Assembly: GCA_030272155.1 (NCBI GenBank)
Contig: CP126195.1
Location: 1,967,001-2,031,000, forward strand
Direction: 5' to 3'
Origin: Tetradesmus obliquus
Taxonomy: Eukaryota; Chlorophyta; Chlorophyceae; Sphaeropleales; Scenedesmaceae
DNA: 64,000 nucleotides
Shown here piece after piece: positions 31,801 through 43,153 of this stretch. Position numbers and translations under genes: made by a program. The stretch's first letter is position 1; each line of letters begins with the position of its first letter. The notes beneath the pieces were generated by a model. That model was not told where the DNA came from. It ran no database searches and was given only the letters and a program-made list of their open reading frames with translations.

Positions 31801-33987
31801 TGAATTGATGATCCTGAGAGCTCGAGGAACATGCGTGTCGGTTGTGGTACTGCAATCAACGAGCAGGTGGTGAGCAGTCAGCAGCAGGTGGTGCGCAGTA
31901 AGCGGGAAAGGGTGGCGTTGTGGCTGAGATGGGAAGTTTTGGATGACAGCATCTTGCAGCAGCAGCTTCACAACCCAATTGTATGGGCGGGCTGCGCCCC
32001 GGGCAATAGGCTACCAGCTGAAGCTCCGCCGCGGCAGCCGCTGCGATGCTGTGATTTACAGGAATTGCTGTGCATGGATACAACATGCATTTCTCCAGCA
32101 TGACTTGAATGGAAGATTGCAGAAGCTCTAGTTTGGTGGCGTTCCCCTTGTCCTACAGACTGCCCTCATCAGGGCGGGCCCCGCGTCCTGGCCCTGCCAG
32201 GCTCAGCCCTGAGGGCCCGGCCTGCAGTGAGCTGCTGTAACTGACAGTCAGTGAGGGGTGTGCCGGACACTTGCAGACCAAACACACAGCACCTGTTGTT
32301 TCGTTATTGTGACACCGCACGCACGACTGCTGTCCCTGGCTATTGCTATCCTCAGCTCGAATCATGCCCACCGCACAGACTCAAGACTCAAGCTGCAAGG
32401 CGAAGCGCAGAAAGCTGTTGTACATCCAAAACGTGATTTAGAATAGCAGAAGGTGATGTCGGACGCACCTGGGCATAATGGAATCGGCTCGTAGAGGAAT
32501 CAGTTTGTCCTTGAAGGTGTAGTCCAGACAAAAGAAGTTGCTCGTAGTGGGCTGTAAGAGACCAAACCATCAACATGTTGTCATTAATGATGTCTAAGAT
32601 TTCTTTCACTCTCTTTAATAGCGTGTACGTTGAAGTAGCACATATGACGCCATGTTGCTAACACGAGGGATTATCGGTCCCCTAGATGAGCTTGAATGCA
32701 GTCCGTGCATCTCGATTGTGGTTTATAATGGCCAATTTTATTAATCTATGACGTGATTGGCTGCCAGCATGAGCTTCTTATGACTTGACTTTACTGGACG
32801 TCAAGTCACTTGACCGACTCGGTCAAGTGACACTCGGCGAGTGCGCACTTGACCGAGTGCGCGTGTGTCGACACCAGTAAGTGTGGCACTTTCATGTAGC
32901 ACGGAAGCAAGACGAGCTGACTTCGCGCTAGCACTACACTTTGCGCAGAAGGACCTGTTGCAACAGGGCGATTGCTGGCACATGGTGCAGAGTTTTGGCC
33001 ATTTTTGTGGTGGGGTGGGGTGTTTGTCGCGGATGGTACGTAAACATGTAACATAGCACACCAGCAGAACCTGTCCTTTGCAGATGCTGACTCTGCACAC
33101 GTGGGCACACATGCATCTTAAGCCTACCACAACAGTCAGGAGCAGCCGAGCGGGCAGCCCTGCAAGTCTTGCAAACAACCCTCTGGAAAGTGCTAGAGCG
33201 CTCTAGCTATAGCCACACGCTGGTAGAAAAAATGCCTTGAAGTAGACTGACTCTCTCAGACCCCCCCCCCCCCCTTCCCGGGCAAAAAAAGAATCATTTC
33301 GTCATGAGAGTCTCATACTGCGGCAGCAGTGCAGCTGAGATGGGCTGGCAATGCGTTGTTCACCATGACACACATCAGTTGCATTGTGTCAAGGCAGCAA
33401 TGTGGCGATCAAAGGTACCACAAAGACTGGTCAGCAACACAAGTCGGCACTTAGCGCGGAATCTTGATGATTCAGCTGGCCATGGCCTTGAAATGCAGGT
33501 TGTGCACTCTGGGAGCATGCCAGCTGATAATTGTGCTAAATCCACCCATACGGTGACGATGGTACACATAGGACGTTCCTGGTACCATGCAGGAGCTCTA
33601 TCCTCAGATGTGACAGTTCAACCGCTACTAGGTATGCAAAGGTTACTGCACAGCAGGTGCGCTTATAAACGGGGTGCATGGTGAAAGCCGCAACATGAGT
33701 GTTGAAAGACCTACTCGGATGCAAGTGCAAGATTCAAGGTGACAACTGCATCGGCCGATCAAAAGGGAACTGTAGATGCTGCCAGCGCCAGTTCATGAAC
33801 TGAGCTGTTCAGCTCATGAGCATCGTGTAAGTGGCTGCAGCACTTTACACCTCCAATGCATAGCAAAGCATGGAACCCAGGTTCTCCAGCAACTGCCTGC
33901 AGACGGTCCATGTAGCTTTGACTACTGAACCAGCAGCCTCAAAATTTCAAAGCAGTGGAGAATGGTTGCAGATACCTGTACGTAAAA
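31801..33987. other. Gene-poor interval
   Basis: Apart from the palindromes and a run of about 17 C at 33260-33276, followed by GGGCAAAAAAA, I see no supported gene. Confidence 0.5.
32781..32870. repeat. Nested palindromes
   Basis: A 13-bp-arm inverted repeat with a one-base centre occupies 32805-32831 (arm GTCACTTGACCGA). Left of it a 9-bp-arm hairpin TGACTTGAC/GTCAAGTCA spans 32781-32808. Right of it CACTTGACCGAGTGCGC repeats the same core. It is AT-flanked and non-coding. Confidence 0.85.
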
Positions 33988-34085
33988 AGCTGGCAAGCAT
34001 CGTCGACCATCCTCTCCTTGATGCTTAATCGCCAATGCAACTTCGAGCAGCAGCACAGACAACCATCCACAGAGTGACACTGCTG
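33988..34085. repeat. Dispersed ~100-bp segment, copy 2
   Basis: Diverged copy of 28432-28545, in the same orientation, sharing CAGACAACCATCCACAGAG and flanking sequence. Confidence 0.7.
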
Positions 34086-34129
34086 ACTCCTGTCATCTTT
34101 GTAGTAGGTGGTGTAGCCTGGGGTGGTGC

Positions 34130-35085
34130 CTTGGTGTGGGTGCCTTGGTGTGGCAAGTCAGGTCTAGCAGCGTCACAGGGTACAAGTGAGCTGCCGGACC
34201 GCGCATAGGCATGGCAGCACGCATGCAATGGGCAGCACAGTCGGCAACGCGGGTGCTGCGCGTCACACCAATTGACAGCACATGCAGTGCTGTGACTCAC
34301 GCCTTAAACAGCCCACGGGCAAGTGCAGTACACAGGCATTACTGCTAAGACTCGGACCTCACAGAAGTAACGCGAGAAACGCGTCCAACGCAGTTGACTG
34401 CTAAACAGTTCATAGGCAACACATCATGCATCAGTAGCGCATTAAGATGTAGAATGTGCGCATGCAGACAATGCAGTGTGCCGTGTCTCGTGACACAGAC
34501 AGACAACACGAAAGGCGAGGCGCAGCACACAAGTAGCTATCATGCTGCACACAGGCAAGGGTCTTGCAGCGTCACAGGGAACACGAAGATTGCAGGACAG
34601 CGCATATACATGGGAGCACATCTGCGGTGAGTTGAACAGGTTGCAGGGCATGTGCTTCGCTCCACATCAAGTATGAACACACGCAGTGATGCAACTCCCA
34701 CCAAAACAGACCACGGGCAAGATCAGCACACAGGTACCACTGCTGAGACTCCGGCCTCACAAGTGTGACACAAAAGAAGCGTCCAAGTGCTAAACAATTC
34801 ATACGCAACCCAGCGCGCATCAGCAGCGCAGTTAGAGGTGGAAAGCACGCATGCAGACAATGCAATGTGTCTCGTGACACAGACAGACAACATGAAAGGC
34901 AAGGCGCGGCAGTTAAACACCTATGTATCACGATGCCAGCATGTGCGGCACACAGGCAAGGGTCTAGAAGCGTCAGGGAAACACGTGAACAGTGCATGTG
35001 CATGGCAACACACATGCGATGGGTTGAACAGGTGTCAGGGCAAACACTGCACTGCATACCAAATGACAGCACAAGATAAATCCAC
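34130..35085. repeat. ~400-bp tandem repeat, about 2.5 copies
   Basis: Two full units (about 34327-34730 and 34731-35085) and an incomplete leading unit (34130-34326) share ordered blocks: CACAGGCAAGGGTCT, GCATGCAGACAATGCA, GTGTCTCGTGACACAGACAG and CCACGGGCAAG. Divergence is moderate. No gene is embedded that I can support. Confidence 0.8.
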
Positions 35086-35161
35086 TGCAGCAGAGACGTC
35101 GCACAAGAAGCAAGACCCCTGATACTTGTAGTATGCAGCGCGTGTTGTGACCGGGCAAGTC

Positions 35162-35440
35162 TCAAAAGAGAGTATCCTGTACGGCATATGTTGCACCGCT
35201 GTCAAGGCGCTGGCCAGCCTGCCAGTTGACCTGGACAATCACCTCTCCATAATTTGCGTATGTCCGGCCATGGCCATACTTCTCCATTGTCTGAAGTGCA
35301 ATAGAAGTCTCCCCTTGCTTTGCCCAGTCGTAGACATCGCGCATCATGTACGATGCCCACATGCTGAACGAGCCCACCTGGTTGATTGTGACCTCTGCTT
35401 GCACTGCCGTACGATATCCATGCACAGCCAGGTACCAGTT
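35162..35440 (-). pseudogene. Orphan terminal exon abutting a LINE insertion
   Basis: An 80-90-residue protein-like frame (CNWYLAVHGYRTAVQAEVTI ... FSMWASYMMRDVYDW ... YANYGEVIVQVNWQAG) ends at TGA near 35162. Its upstream side stops abruptly at the TAATG tail of the LINE at 35446. Composition (Trp, Tyr, Met spread) is unlike the surrounding repeat translations. I do not recognise the family. It could be the last exon of a gene broken by the LINE, or of a gene whose other exons lie elsewhere. Confidence 0.4.
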
Positions 35441-35445
35441 GCACT

Positions 35446-36240
35446 TTGCATTACATTACATTAAATGCTCCACTCAACGAGGAGTGGGAACCCCAGTCAG
35501 GAGCCAACGAGAGGCTCATAGGGGGAGGAAACATCGAAGAACAACGCATCATCGTCCAAACCGTCAGACGAAATCGCAGAAAAAAACTCATCAGCATCAT
35601 CAATAGCTTGAGCAATAGCCTGAGAGGACAGAAGGACCTCAGGATCAGTGTCCGGGTGACACCGCATCAGATAGCAGCAGTGCACAAAAGCAGCCACCAA
35701 AGCAGGTGCCTGCTTCATAAAAGTGATCATGTCATCGCCTGCTGGGTGGCAACCAGCAAAAGTAGCCCATGTTTGTGCCGAGTCCCCGAAGGGTTCGAAC
35801 AACATAGCAAATCGCTCGCGGACTGGTGCATAGAAAGGGCACTCAAAGACCATATGAAACTCATCCTCAACAACCTCAGACTGGCAGCCAGGGCGTAGGC
35901 ACACCCTGTCACTTCGCGGCACGGGTGGTCGCTGCCACCTGCCACTGCAGACACACGTAAATCATGAGCACCCAAACGGAAACGGGTCAAGGACCCCAGA
36001 TGCTCTCTGTTGATCCCAGCAGTTTGAGAGACATAATCTGGGCACCATAAAGCTGGGCTCACAGACAGCATGTCAGCAGAAGAGCATGCCGCAAACCACC
36101 GCTCATAAGTACTGTAGACACCATGACCACTAGCAGCATCACGCGGGTTAACAGGGCACCCCTGCCACTGCTGATACAAAACGCCATCAAAAGCACGCGC
36201 TATGGTTTTCAGATCCAGAGACCGGAAGTTTTGCAGCCGT
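35446..36240 (-). mobile_element. 5'-truncated LINE (non-LTR retrotransposon), decayed
   Basis: On the minus strand an open frame from about 36230 (FRSLDLKTIARAFDGVLYQQ ... LTRFRLGAHDLRV) continues, after one frameshift near 35940, as GRWQRPPVPRSDRVCLRPGC ... EDEFHMVFECPFYAPVRERF. This is the CCHC-type region after the reverse transcriptase of plant and algal LINEs. The element ends at its 3' end in GAGTGGAGCATTTAATG and TAATG pentamers. The reverse transcriptase core and endonuclease are absent. No target-site duplication was found. Confidence 0.85.
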
Positions 36241-36771
36241 TTTTTTTAGTTTTGCAGCCGTAATTGCCGAAGTTTGGTAGCCAATCACATGTGACATAAC
36301 ATGCAACAAATGGGCCCAGCCAGCACAACCAGCCACAACAACACAGACAGCCCGTTCTGCATTTACTGTGTGTATGCTGAACATGCATTGCACACCCACA
36401 CGACAGCTGCTAGAACACCACATTGCATGCATGCCTGCTGCCACGATGTGGCGGGCAGGATACCATCCCCACCAACGGCAACGCTCATTGGATTGAAGCC
36501 GCATGCAGCACCCAAGCTTGATCGGCCCCATGAGAGTGCTGTTCATCCGGCCAGCAGACAGCTGCCGCTGGCAAATGATGTAGCAGCAGCAGCAGCAGCC
36601 TGCATGCAGGATTGTGTTGCTAAGCTAGCAAGGCGAGGCCAGAGAACATTTGGGCAGGCACCTTCCAAAGAAATTTGAAACGCCACATAGCGCCACTCTC
36701 ATCACACCAGCACCTTGCGTTCTTGCTCTGCCAGAGGCCTTCAGCAGTGTTGACAAGCAGCCTACCTGGTG

Positions 36772-37060
36772 TTAGCCCAGACCAGGCGATTGATGCAGTT
36801 GCCTTGCGCTCGCTGCGCATTGTGTATGTAGCGGTATGATGCAACTGCAAGCTGTGCAGCATTGCCGTACTGAACAAGCAAAGCAAAACAAGCATTCCAC
36901 AACGCGCCTCAAACTGGGTTCAGGCGGCTTGCAAACCAAACACGCAACACCTTCGTCACAGAAGGGCACCTTGCAGTCAACTGCCAGTGCAGTGCACGCA
37001 AAGCACGCTACCACATATGGGCCCAGCGCAGACGATTGATGCAGTTGTCAGTTGCCAGCT
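36772..37060 (-). repeat. Two extra copies of the FAS1-gene stop region
   Basis: The end of the FAS1 coding sequence (GGCAACTGCATCAACTGCCT through TGGTAG at 37214) recurs downstream at about 37010-37050 and 36772-36806. Both copies keep an in-frame TAG. They lie in the presumed 3' UTR or flank. Confidence 0.85.
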
Positions 37061-37213
37061 GTGCGTTGTTGTATGGCATGCGTGTTTGCTTCCATCTGTT
37101 CCGCCAGAGAGGGGCCAACAGCTGCACTGTGGGGTCAGCCAGCTTGCAAAGCAAATGCCAAAGTGCGAATGGCTATGCATTAGCACCTCTTGACGAATCG
37201 CACTGCAAGCAGC

Positions 37214-38936
37214 CTACCAGGTGTTGGCCCAGCGCAGGCAGTTGATGCAGTTGCCGCGTGCCAGCTGTGCATTGTTCACGCCGGCGCGCGTGGCAGCGCT
37301 CACAGGGATGTTGCCGGCCGCAGCAGCACGAATAGCCCTCTGTGTGTTCTGTGCCGCCCAGTTGTTGGCGTGGCTCTGCCTGTGGCGCTGCAGCAGGCTC
37401 CTGCGCCTGCCGCTGTTGACTGCGCTGCCGAGCAGCTTGGCGATGCCGGTGTTGGGCGTGAGGGGCTCATTAATGGCGATGATGATGGACTGCGCGTTGA
37501 GAAGCAAACACAAGCAGGGCCGAGCAAAGCATAAGTATATTATGATTCGGTTTGGGAATTGCTTTATGCACACAAGCGCAAAATTGCGGCAAGTGTTTTG
37601 TTGGGGGTAGCAGAAAGAGGTGTGAGCATGCAGGGAATGCAGCGTGTGTGAATGCAAGTTACAATTGTGCTGGGCTAGTGACAGAGATCAGGCAAGCAGT
37701 GCACTTCAGCGTGCTTGGCTGCAAAGCATTGCCGCACACCTTTCCTGTGTAGATGTTGTAGATGGTGGCCTGCACATGCAGCAGCAGCAACGCAGTTAGC
37801 AATGCACAGGCATTGCACACAACAGCGTGAATTGACGGTTGCACCTCACATTTCTGGATGTCCTGCAGCACTGGCAGGCTGGCACTGCGCATCAAGCAAT
37901 GACTGCATGTGCCACGCAGGACTTGCAACACCAGAGGCTCTCATATATGAACACAGTAGTACGGTTTCTGATTTTACAATGGTCCCCTCCATGCTCCCAT
38001 GCCTATTAGGCAGCTGTGTGAGTTCATTGTGGAGCAAGCACACAGCATTCTTTTGCTAGCTGCGTAAGCCACTCACCCTGGCCTCAATGCCGACCTCAGG
38101 GATCAACGTCAGCAGTGGCGCGTCACTCACAGTTGCACCAGTAAATGGATCGGTGGCAGTCCTGGTAATCGCAGCAGACAATGGACACGGCAAAACTAAC
38201 TGCAGGCCTGACAAGGCATCCACATGCACCATGGCGTGGCTGCTGTCCAGCGTAAAGCATCTCCTCTCTAGTTGTGAAGTGACATGCAATCAGTGCGAGT
38301 GGCACCAGCAGCAGCTCTCCAAAAACCAGTTGCAGCTGCCTTGCTGCTCATTTGCAGTTCATGCTAACTGCAAGCAGCTCTTGCAGGACACAGGTCTCAA
38401 CAGCAGGGACACACCAGCAACCTCAGCGCACTGCTCTCATATGTGCTGCTGTACAGTCCAGTGGTCTATCCCTACTCATCTGCTGGCCCACCAATGCACA
38501 GATGGGGATACTAACTGGCGTTCCCTGTCCTGTGTTCAGTGTTTCCCTCTCACAAACGTTGCAACAAGCTGGGTATGGTGTAACGCAAAGTGACATAACA
38601 TAACGTGGTGCAACATGTTCACTCACGTGGTGCCCAGCTTTGAGTGGATGCTGTGGCCAGGCAGCTTTGTGTCCACCTTGCCGCCGTTCTGCCAGCCGCC
38701 AGGAACAGCCCTCAAGCTTGGCAGCACATGGTACTCCATGAACTGAGCAAGCTCCCCTGCAGGTGCAGCCATAAGCTTTGCTGCAATGGGCTTCAGGGCA
38801 TCGTTGTTTGGCAGCAGCCAAGTGGACTCGCTGCTGCCGATGATGGAGGAGGCCAGGGTGTCGGAATAGAGGGCAGCCTTACTGATGAGCTCGCCGGCAG
38901 CACTCCACTGCGGGTACGTCTGCAGCAGCAGCAGCG

Positions 38937-38972
<36 letters not shown>

Positions 38973-39342
38973 GCGGCGGCGGCGGCGACGGCGGCAAGAT
39001 TGCCATCAGCCAGCGGTCAGTAACACAGCACTGCAGTGGCCCTAGTGGTCTGCAGAAGGCTGGGTCTGGTAGCGAGGTGGGCATGTCTTTCGAAGGAGCA
39101 TGTGCTGCTGCTCACAGCGCGGCTTGCTTGTTGGCTGTCGCTGCTTGCATCAAAATGGCACATATGTTTGTCATGCTGCTAATGTGCACAGTGCCGACAT
39201 TATGCTGAAGTTGCCTGTCTCACGCAAGCACAGATGTGCATGCAGTGAGGTGGGGCAAGCAAACTGCTTCAGCTGCATTCGCCATGGTGCATGGACACCT
39301 ACGCGTGGCTCTAGCGGGGCACGCCTATAGATCACTGTCCTT

Positions 39343-39377
<35 letters not shown>

Positions 39378-41164
39378 TTGCACAAACCTTGAAGGCATCC
39401 TTGAAGTTGAAGAAGTAGCTGCTGCTCATCAGCACTGCAGAGATGTCATAGAACACCACGCGGCCGTACTTTGTGCCGCCGCCGACCACCACTGCCCTGT
39501 TGCCCTGTGCATCAACCAGCGCCACCAGGCCTGTGATAGGGCTCTTGTACGCCTGCAGCGCAGCGTTGGGGTCGCCTGCACAGCAGGAGCAACAGCAGCG
39601 GCAGCACATGGAATGCAAGTCCAGTGTGCATGTGCAGAGAGTCACTACGCTACGGCTGCACCGCGTGTGGCAGAGAACCGACACAGCCTGCAGCAAATAG
39701 CGGTGGTGTACAGTCTAAGCCAGTGGACTGCAGCGCCTGGGGCAGCTAGTAATGGAGGGCAGGGCCACTGCTCCAAGGGTGTGGTTGGCAGCAATGTGCC
39801 ATGCATGCTGTGCCGTACACTACTTCTCAGCAGCTGAATGCAATGCTTGCCAGCATACTCGGACATGCTGTGCGCGAGCGCCAGGTCGTAGTGTTCATAC
39901 AACAAATTTAGTATATTATTCGCCGCACACCTGTGGCCATGACAGTTGGCTGCTGCTCGTTGTTGCTGATGAGGTCCTTGTTGCCGTCCCCGCTGTTCTT
40001 GCTGTACATGTTGGTGATGCTGGCACCCGGGATGGTGTGGTATGACAGGATCTGGTCAACCAGCACGGGGCGAGCCAGCAGCTGGTCAAAGCTGAGCCCC
40101 ATTTCGAACAGGAAGGTGTTGACCGCCTGCCAGGTGGCATGGAAAGGCGGACAGCATCATGAATGATGTGAGTGGTCAACCAGCAAGGGCCATGCCGGCA
40201 GCTGGTCAAAGCTGAACCCCCTTTCAAAAAGAGAAGTGATGACGGCCTGCAGGAGGGCATATATGAAGGGGGCACGCGTGATGAGCGTATGCGAGCCATG
40301 GGGTGGAGAGGCGTGCAGGTGATGTGGCACCAGACGTCACCTGCAGCATACAGCGCCATCGTGACTAGCCACGCATATGAAGCTGTGAGGGCCTTAGGCA
40401 GCAACAATCAAGCTCAACATCAGTACACGCCATGCATGATTAACAGTATGGAAACACACAGTGCATGCTGCATGCATATGCCAGACTAGCGATGCTGTTA
40501 AAAGCTGCGCACGGCAAGCTGCAAGTGGGGCGACACGTACACACTGTGTGCAGCTGCGACGTGGCACGTCACCCGATCACTGTGTGCAGCTGCCAGCAGC
40601 TGCTGTGCATGATCATTTGCGGCTGCACTCACCCTGTCTGTTGGTGCGAAGATGGTGGCGTATGTGGCATCTTCATCTGCCTGGATGTTGAGGCTCTGCA
40701 TCATGCGCACCCACAGCCGGTTGTCTGCATCCTTTTCAAGCCCCTGGGCCAGTGGATCCTCAGCTGCCTGCATTGAGCAACAGCAGCAGAAAAAGCAGCA
40801 GCAGCACACCCTTGCTGGACATGCAATGTACACATGATGCACGTCGACGTGTGGCACTGTCGTTGTCCAGCGTATCTGTAAAGTATCTACAGAGGGCAAC
40901 TGTACACAGCTGATTAAGTATGGACAGCCACAGTAGCATGGACGTGTTGCACGAAGCAGCTGCTGTAGTTCACAGATGCTGCCCTTCAGGTGGCCGGTGT
41001 GGTTACTGCTGCAGCTGCAGCACCGGGTTTCACACTGCTGTGCTGACTGTAAGTGCCACCGAGTGCGTCACTCAATGGCATCGGAAACATACAGATGCAT
41101 GCTATTGTTTCACCTGCACGATCGCAGCAGCTAGCAGCAGCACGAAGATAACCTTGATCGCCAT
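37214..41164 (-). CDS. Secreted fasciclin (FAS1) domain protein
   Basis: Eight exons: 41164-41114, 40767-40633, 40126-39931, 39575-39388, 38919-38627, 38263-38077, 37769-37740 (a 30-nt micro-exon) and 37489-37214 (TAG). Phases agree, giving 451 aa. The start gives MAIKVIFVLLLAAAIVQ, a signal peptide. The first FAS1 domain has TIFAPTDRAVNTFLFEMGLS and PVLVDQILSYHTIPG. The second has STWLLPNNDALKPIAAKL, FMEYHVLPS and the closing strand SIIIAINEPLTP. A basic, Arg/Ser-rich C terminus ends CLRWANTW. FAS1 proteins mediate adhesion in cell walls and extracellular matrix; no GPI signal is seen. The acceptor of exon 6 (CTAGAGAG) is unusual and the least certain junction. Confidence 0.88.
40170..40246 (-). 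repeat. Extra copy of FAS1 exon-3 acceptor edge
   Basis: The start of exon 3 (the region coding NTFLFEMGLSFDQLLARP) is duplicated about 115 bp upstream in the intron. The copy has a TGCAG-like acceptor and several substitutions. Confidence 0.85.
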
Positions 41165-41619
41165 TATTCCGTCAGTCGCACAGTCCGCGAGCGACTGCTG
41201 ATCAGCATATGCTTGCAACAACACTTCACGTGCCTGCTTTTGGCTTTCATTGAGGGAAATGGGGATCGTTCGGCCACCGTTCAGCAAAGTGACAACCAAC
41301 TATTCGTCGGGATGATGGGTGCGTTGTGGCAAACTTGATGGCAGGATGACGGTGCAGTTTGACCCAGAACACTTCTAAAGCACTCAAGATCTATATGGCG
41401 TGTTGGGCGAGCAGCCCGGTTGGGGTAATGGTGGTCCAAGTTAGTCACCGGTGGCACCAGAGGTCTTCACCGACCTGACAGGCGTTGTAAATGTGACGCA
41501 CACAAATTAGACGTTATACGATGTAAATATGACGCACATAAAGAAGTATGAGAATATATTAGACTCACATGTGTACAGGCTGTGAGGGAATCTCCCCTCC
41601 ATACACTCGTACACTATGG

Positions 41620-41780
41620 TCAAGGCCCATCCACATCTCATCCACAAATCGTCCACATCAGGTCATACACAGTGCCATCCACAGCGGACTACGGCCATCC
41701 ACAGGCCATCCACATCCGTCTGGGTCCACACGGCGTGTGGATGAACTTCGAGCACTTGTGGATGAAGTTGTGGATAGGGC
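41620..41780. repeat. Cluster of ATCCACA / TGTGGAT motifs
   Basis: About eight (A/G)TCCACA heptamers on the plus strand are followed by three inverted TGTGGAT copies within 160 bp, giving several possible stems. The motif recurs at 44517-44590. Confidence 0.75.
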
Positions 41781-43041
41781 CAAATGAGCCTCGAATCACT
41801 GATAAAACATGTTAAACATTGATATATAACAATAATCGATGATTTCCCGTCGCGCTGGTGCCGGGTACGCGAGCACAGCGTGCAGCAGCAGATGCAGCAG
41901 CAGGTAACAAAGCTTGCAAGGCCAAGTCACTGCTGCTCCTGCTGCAACTTCAACACCAGGCCACAGGTACAGAAACACAGACAAGACTGCCGCAAAGTGT
42001 GCTATGTCCCTGCAATGCAACACCATGCTGTGACGTGCCACATGCAACCTGAACCATTGTGTTCTGTCTGATCAGACAGAGTGTCATGACACTGCTCAGT
42101 AGCATGTTGCTTGCCACTCCAGCATCCCTTCTTGCTGTGTCAGGCCTTAAGCTGCTGCTAAACCGTGCATTTGATGGAATGCAAGCTCCACGACGCCTGC
42201 TTGCTGCGGCTACACATAGCTTGCAACTCGGCAACCTGCTTATCAGCCTGCACTGCATTGGGCAAGTCAGCAGCAGTCGCAGTAGCAGCAGCAGCAACAA
42301 CAAAGGCAGCAAAGTGTTTCAGAAGTCTGTGTTAGACGTGCAACTGCTACAGCAGCGCTGCTGCTGCCAAAACCACATGCAGGAACCGTATAACTTCGTC
42401 CATTTACATGCAAAGTGCGGCGCTGCTTCTTGAAGGAGTGGCCAGCTGCTGCTGCTGCTGCTGCTGCTGCTCCTTCTCAGTATACAAGCACTGGCATGTC
42501 CCGGCCCCACACAACATGTGGCACAAGTCTGACGCTGCTACTGCTGCGGAGGTGATCTGACACTAGGCAGGCACGTGATCTGTGTTGCGCTGCGCAATAC
42601 CATGGATGGCGCCCTGCATGCTCGACCTTGCACGTACCTGTCAACAAGTCCCAGACTGCTGTTGACAGTGAGGTGGTTGTGCGCGAGTAAGCTGTCGCAC
42701 TGTTGGCTGCTTGCCTGCATACTGCTTGATGCACTGGACGAACCTGCAGCAAACTAACACGTGTGGTGAGTGCTGTGCAAACGGCAGCTGCTAATGCATC
42801 GAGGATTGCAGGCACCCGGTGGTGCCACCCAAGCCATCAACATGCATCACATGTACTGCTGCTGCTTCTGCTGCCAGTGTTACCGTGGTGCCGCATGCAT
42901 GCAGGGCTGCAGCCGCTAGTGCCATCACATGCTACTGCAGCCACTGCCAGCTGTTGTCGTTGCTGTGCACTGCCTCTGGGGTCATGTAGCTGTCGCTGCA
43001 CCTGTGCTTCTGCTGTACACCTGGCAGCAAGATCCTCTCAC

Positions 43042-43153
43042 CTGGCATCAAGCTGTTGCAGCCGTTGAGTGTGCTGTTGTTGCTTGACATTATTGGCGCA
43101 GCATCGCAACTTGGCAACTTGGCATCCAAGTCAAGGGAAATAGCCGTGGCAGC
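43042..43153 (-). CDS. Possible LysM-like exon
   Basis: Between a GCACAG acceptor and a GTGAGA donor the minus strand encodes a Cys-containing segment (LPSCDAAPIMSSNNSTLNGC, then NSLMPG). It resembles the second half of a LysM domain. Neighbouring exons were not found, so the gene is undefined; chance resemblance is possible. Confidence 0.3.

Noticed and set aside
36600-37014. Cys-rich or Trp-rich frames (CKVPFCDEGVACLVC, SKNARCWCDESG) as further FAS1 exons
   Set aside because: The FAS1 frame ends at TAG 37214, and no phase-compatible acceptor links to these segments. They lie among duplicated copies of the stop region.
41620-41780. Bacterial-type replication origin (DnaA boxes) from ATCCACA motifs
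   Set aside because: The surrounding genes are intron-bearing and nuclear. The motifs lack the TTAT prefix and there is no dnaA-like context.
42059-42433. Plus-strand 124-codon frame with signal-like start
   Set aside because: The opposite strand is equally open because of CAG/CTG content; no domain or neighbouring exon supports it.
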